The translations under genes and the position numbers were made by a program. A DNA stretch of 64,000 nt from Paenibacillus luteus (GTDB taxonomy: Bacteria; Bacillota; Bacilli; Paenibacillales; Paenibacillaceae), in NCBI RefSeq assembly GCF_006542765.1, contig NZ_SKCD01000055.1, forward strand, positions 62,001-126,000, given 5' to 3'. Numbering within the stretch: the stretch's first letter is position 1; each line of letters begins with the position of its first letter. Below are positions 61,801 through 64,000 of this stretch, piece by piece. The notes beneath the pieces are model-generated. The model saw only the letters and a program-made list of their open reading frames with translations. It did no database searches and was not told where the DNA came from.

Positions 61801-64000
61801 GTCATTGGCCTTAGCCCTGCCGTATCGGACTTGGACGCTGGCCATGTTGTCATCACGGACGAGGATGGCAATCAGCTTACCGCAGCTTCGGTCGTGTCGG
61901 ATGATAACGGACTAACCTATCGGATTAAAGCCTCTTATCAGGGGGGCAAAACGTATTCCTTTGCGCTAAGCAAAGCCGGATATGATTTTGGACAAAAATT
62001 GTCGGCATTGCTGCCGAGTGCAATGATCGGGACGGTGGAAAGCGCGACCGAAACGGGACTTGTCGTTTCCTTTGCACCAGGATTAAGTGGACTGACCTTG
62101 GGCAGCTTTGCGTTAAAGGATTCCCAAGGCGGCTTGGTAGTTATAAAAACAGCAACAACCCATAACGGTGGAAGAACGTATACGTTATCCGCAGCGCTCG
62201 AAGGTGGAAAAACGTACAAACTGACCATGATGGCGGGCGGATATGATTTTGGAGCGGCATTGAGCGCTTTTGTACCGGTACCAATAAATCCATCCATAAC
62301 TGAAGTCAGCAAGGAAGGTTTTGAAGTACAGCTGGATTCTGCTGTTCCAGGCCTGAATATAAGTGACTTTAGCTTGCGTAATAGCCAAGGCGTTGTGGTT
62401 ACGATCGTTTCCGCAACAGCCGTGAACGACGGCAACCAATATGCGGTACATGCTCTGCTCCAAGATGGAGCGGCATACAGTCTGACTTTAATGAAGAGTG
62501 GATACGCATTCGGCAGCGGACTGCCGATTCTTGTACCGGCTGCGCCTGTGCCAGAAGCACAAGTGCCTATTCAATTGGCGGCAGCTCAAATAACGACCAA
62601 CGGTTTCACATTGGAACTAAGCAAAGTGATTGCTAATCTGGATCGTGCCTGGCTTACCCTGCAGGATGACCAAGGACGAGTAATTGGCTTCCAGCTTACG
62701 AATCCAAATTCGAATAATGCCAATGCACCGAATGCAGGACGAATCTATAACATCATTGCTCCGCTTTCTGCAGGTGTGAAATACAAGCTGATCGTTCAAA
62801 TACCGGAACGTGTGGTAGTAGGGCCGCTTGATGTTTATGTGCCTATAACGGAGTATCCGAGAAGTTTGGCTGCTACCAGAAGCGGATTGAAGGTCACTTT
62901 CGTTGGAGCGGGTCCGAAGGATCTGCAGCCAGAAGATATTACGCTCTTGTCGGAGGACGGAACGGAGTTCGCAGTCACCGGAGTCGTTGCTGGTGAAGAG
63001 GCAGGGTCATTTTTAATTAATGCGAATGTGGCTGAAGGGAAAAAGTACACGGTATCGTTTAGCAAGCAAGGCTATATCTTTGAAGGGCAAGCAAATCTAA
63101 AAGGGGTGTATGTGCCGTTTTTTATCACCGTATCCTTTGTACGCGTAAACGAGAACGGGTTTAATCTGGTGCTTAGCGCTCCGGTACCGAATTTGAATAT
63201 CGAAATGCATAATGGTACCGCAGTTTGGTATCGTCCGACCTCAAGTTCGACACCGGACTTTGGGCAAACCTATTCGATTACTGAATATATCGGGTATAAC
63301 AAGGAGTTTAAGCTTCGCTTAAGCAAGGACGGGTATGACTTGGGGCCCGAAATGATAATCAGCAACGTGAGCACCCCTCCCGAGCTGGTCGAGGCGGTAT
63401 CTAGTGAGAATGGAAAGGCCATTACGCTGACCTTTGATAAGCCGCTTGCCGCTGTTAATTCTGGATCTACGTTTTCTGTGAAAATTAATAATCAATGGCA
63501 AAGCGGGGTTATGACAAGGCTAACCGCCGATGCAACGAAAATTGAGCTGACTTGGAGCAGCAGCGGGGCAGTGATTAGCTCCACTTCGACCGTAGCTATC
63601 GCTTATAGCGGTAACAACCGGGTTAAGGCGGTCAATCAGACTTTTTTAGCTACTTTTGGAGAATATCAGGTAGCTAATGTAGCCACGCTGGAGGGCTTTC
63701 TTCAAAGTTATTCCAGCCAGTATGATGCCGTCTATCCTGTACATGTATTGCGGATTGATTATGGCAAGACTGCGCTAGAGTCATTAAGGCTGCTCCGGCA
63801 AGCGGGATTTACTGTGGCTAATTATGCGAAGGCGGTCAAGAGTGAGTACGGTTTGGCATGGAGTGAATTCATCCGCCTGTTCTATGAGATTAGCGCAGAT
63901 GCACCTACGTTGTTTCAAGCTTTAAGCGGTTCAGGCTATAACGCCAGCTATGTTCTTCTGATTCCAGATTTCATCTCGGCTGGTTATGAAGCGGAAGATA
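55801..64000 (+). CDS. Giant SLH surface protein with many beta repeats (continues past the window)
   Basis: The frame is open from ATG 55801 (AAGGGG seven bases upstream) to the window end, over 2730 residues without a stop; the end is outside. Signal peptide (LLLRWIMIASLVVGLIAPGLG), then three SLH domains at the N-terminus (about 55-235: FSDLSGHWAEKTVREWAGQ; GYIQGYADGTFRPNQKLSR; DGTIRPLQPMTRAEAVSML), a right-handed beta-helix-like segment (about 245-450), a Gly/Pro/Thr linker, and more than 20 diverged repeats of about 85-95 residues (about 480-2520) with the pattern GF-x-L-x-L...PGL...NGG-x-SY...L-x-G-x-TY-x-L...GYDFG. The last about 200 residues leave the repeat pattern (EGFLQSYSSQYDAVYPVHVL). 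A long filamentous or adhesin-like surface protein is likely; function unknown. Confidence 0.9.
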   Translation, partial: MVRKKEVRKFRGLLLRWIMIASLVVGLIAPGLGNASEQAFAASMVPAPITGSFSDLSGHWAEKTVREWAGQGLIEGFEDGTFKPNQALSRIEYVTLVNRLFVFKGAGDSQFTDVAPTAWYAAQVQAASGAGYIQGYADGTFRPNQKLSRVEAAVVLSRLVPVIGKEGEERLSGFKDQASVPSYGRNPLEAIIEAGYMSGLTDGTIRPLQPMTRAEAVSMLDRVLKQSTRSEDGLIARAKILETGGTWGPSQGNLEIAGDVIIQAPGTTLRNVTIKGSLTIGKDVGEGDVFLKGVKVLGTTLINGGGEHSIHIDDSQLGSVVVEKIDGQVRVVVGGTTVISQMDVQTAAIIESSITEDSGIKGISISASGDVILSGKFSQVEVKSDVQLTVASGSIAKLTVVGQVNGSTITLAEGVSITNMELHGAASVKGKGTIENALVDSPGVTFEKEPIHKEVTDKGGLSGGAAGGTGSPGGPTGPTDPTSPTDPVDIAVTATAGQAGVMGFRLAFSTPVPGLAVTNLTLKNSTNSSIAVTSVATLSGGSSYFISAALTEGESYTLTITKTGFRFGDDIGFQFPLTEQPTVSVTASVYGTSAAGFSLSLSPAVAHLANAAFTLKHGNESVAILAITEGAEGSSYAFEAALTEGETYSLSVVQSGYDFGGAVPVFIPITDPEVIPVNASVSVVSAAGFMITLDTPVTDLTETNLTLVDAVGAVIGLTDVIAENGGTTYAVKADLLEGETYTLTIRRTGYSFGAALAVTVAPRGNISVHAAVSRISTAGFMLELDRAVPGIDALSFVLKDDAGSDVGINMLSAVSVGKEFEVYSSLTKGESYSLSLDVEGYEFNGEVVLKVEPSSILSNVDWVNRQAFQLNFPNDVVDLAHALITIEDEEGKPLAVSSVQTNADGRSATISAKFTETGSYRYRIDVDDDRYTVGTLVIPEKITVEKQTVYEQSNKGIIVHFSVPVPGLTTDAFYLANTSGVPIVIDNVSTSDNGSSYFVESAAMQYQPVTLKVSSEGYDFGDTASIVRTTINPWYSGVGPNNVMVGLNPNLTDMTANHFKVVDASGNAVAITNVLWDPQQRFYIVSYNGLRGKPYFISVKREGYDFGVRKSVTLAEKNTITDISYAGFTFVLNPPAIIDPTHGFVLKRADGSNVTLRSVLTSDGGWSYRIDANLAPGDYVMKVSATMDQTIYNIHVPVVTTISADQVVDKGLRVKLSYAIAGLLPGQFLLTRKSTGEQVTVQDAVTTDGGLTYRLKADLPGGSYNLSLSGHLPAQGIEFEAGETIDAGQTTISNTAMSGFDLVFEQAVPGLLPAHIQLTDNQGNPVTGLALTTTNGGLSYHVSVNLISGRDYTIAFLKDYAKFSGPVTFYVNQFVTGIITDVSKDGAISVTFSTPLRQMEYGQGLAVKDEQGNRYHPGTLAMSADGKSFEMSFGGTFALTRGQTYVFDIELEGYSFSHLAFKVPSAATVTRSSVAGVTVHFDTPVPGLGKQNFVIRGAQGEIITVASAVTTDSGSSYVLGAALTASKAYTVLVKPDLTYQRFEPVSFVLTKLITASVSEMKKDSFKLSFSEKVTDLKPAEIILRGPDGQQIPFTEYSLSTKDQGLTYTVVVSSIFSAKYLLELKRNEFMLAAPVKVDTPAVGSVRLIGTTAAKMVVDVYPIITDMTGDNFKLTDSKGQPVGFTLQYEGGASYSLNGNFNVSETYSLVVSYPGYDFGYPLSVGLKVRVDAVLIRQSQQGFTVYFFPSVPDLQLADVKVKDNNGNTLAIQSIQTNDEGASYTVTVPLKGGMTYTASVDKEGYQFSTLDKITLNSRSIASVQASVSQVTLHFAEQTMLSTSDIHLFDENGAKIAIRTNVSHDGGYSYELGATLVPDKVYSVLISKMGYDYGDPLSFSIRSIGISFGGMISGNNQAFILNLNQAVPHLRLSDFQLKRADGGKKAITTATTSDGGNSYLIEAEFWGAEQYTIVPTKAGYDFGKPIVVDVPIIANAAVLSSGASEIVIGLSPAVSDLDAGHVVITDEDGNQLTAASVVSDDNGLTYRIKASYQGGKTYSFALSKAGYDFGQKLSALLPSAMIGTVESATETGLVVSFAPGLSGLTLGSFALKDSQGGLVVIKTATTHNGGRTYTLSAALEGGKTYKLTMMAGGYDFGAALSAFVPVPINPSITEVSKEGFEVQLDSAVPGLNISDFSLRNSQGVVVTIVSATAVNDGNQYAVHALLQDGAAYSLTLMKSGYAFGSGLPILVPAAPVPEAQVPIQLAAAQITTNGFTLELSKVIANLDRAWLTLQDDQGRVIGFQLTNPNSNNANAPNAGRIYNIIAPLSAGVKYKLIVQIPERVVVGPLDVYVPITEYPRSLAATRSGLKVTFVGAGPKDLQPEDITLLSEDGTEFAVTGVVAGEEAGSFLINANVAEGKKYTVSFSKQGYIFEGQANLKGVYVPFFITVSFVRVNENGFNLVLSAPVPNLNIEMHNGTAVWYRPTSSSTPDFGQTYSITEYIGYNKEFKLRLSKDGYDLGPEMIISNVSTPPELVEAVSSENGKAITLTFDKPLAAVNSGSTFSVKINNQWQSGVMTRLTADATKIELTWSSSGAVISSTSTVAIAYSGNNRVKAVNQTFLATFGEYQVANVATLEGFLQSYSSQYDAVYPVHVLRIDYGKTALESLRLLRQAGFTVANYAKAVKSEYGLAWSEFIRLFYEISADAPTLFQALSGSGYNASYVLLIPDFISAGYEAED

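Overview
The window looks like chromosome of a Paenibacillus-type Gram-positive bacterium. Reasons: five large secreted proteins with S-layer homology (SLH) domains, strong AGGAGG-type ribosome sites, frequent TTG/GTG starts, moderate GC, an IS110-type element, a modular xylanase, and regulator families typical of Paenibacillaceae (AraC with a binding-protein domain, sensor kinase with GAF and HisKA_3). This is inferred from content only. There is no rRNA, complete tRNA or CRISPR array.

Layout. 1-1720: end of a sensor histidine kinase plus a NarL-type response regulator, overlapping by ATGA. 1845-6794: SLH protein with NHL-like propeller, InlB-type repeats and FN3 domains. 6795-9500: a damaged IS110-type element and its flanks. 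9513-14106: MFS transporter, MerR relic, MetX-like hydrolase with divergent LysR regulator, then a stretch of decayed genes (MFS relic, HAD relic). 14107-19288: GNAT, an unknown small protein, an orphan primase-like protein, an AraC/GyrI-like regulator and an Ntn hydrolase. 19518-21410: one continuous frame encoding an AraC regulator and an iron-siderophore binding lipoprotein, with a Fur-type promoter inside the frame. 21830-27949: cobalamin riboswitch and terminator in front of a 1930-residue SLH protein with transcobalamin-like domains. 28213-32289: a further SLH protein. 32628-40147: DUF6855-like protein, cytosolic chemoreceptor, old yellow enzyme with TetR regulator, drug exporter with divergent MarR regulator, Ada-type DNA repair pair, nucleotidyltransferase. 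40492-44102: operon of an XpaC-like membrane protein, a VWA/binding-protein fusion and a TelA-family protein. 44205-50763: sulfatase, and a deacetylase/xylanase SLH enzyme behind a cre-like site. 51100-55536: HD hydrolase and a Fur-controlled siderophore locus (AraC sensor, binding lipoprotein, nitroreductase). 55801 to the window end: a giant SLH repeat protein that continues past the window.

The main themes are cell-surface proteins held by SLH domains, metal and cofactor scavenging (two Fur-linked siderophore loci, one B12-riboswitch-linked surface protein), and small regulator/effector pairs with visible palindromic operators. The most interesting item is the B12-riboswitch-controlled surface protein that carries both an alpha/alpha toroid and DUF4430 domains, the two folds that make up animal transcobalamin and intrinsic factor. 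All family assignments were made by eye from sequence motifs; no database search was run.
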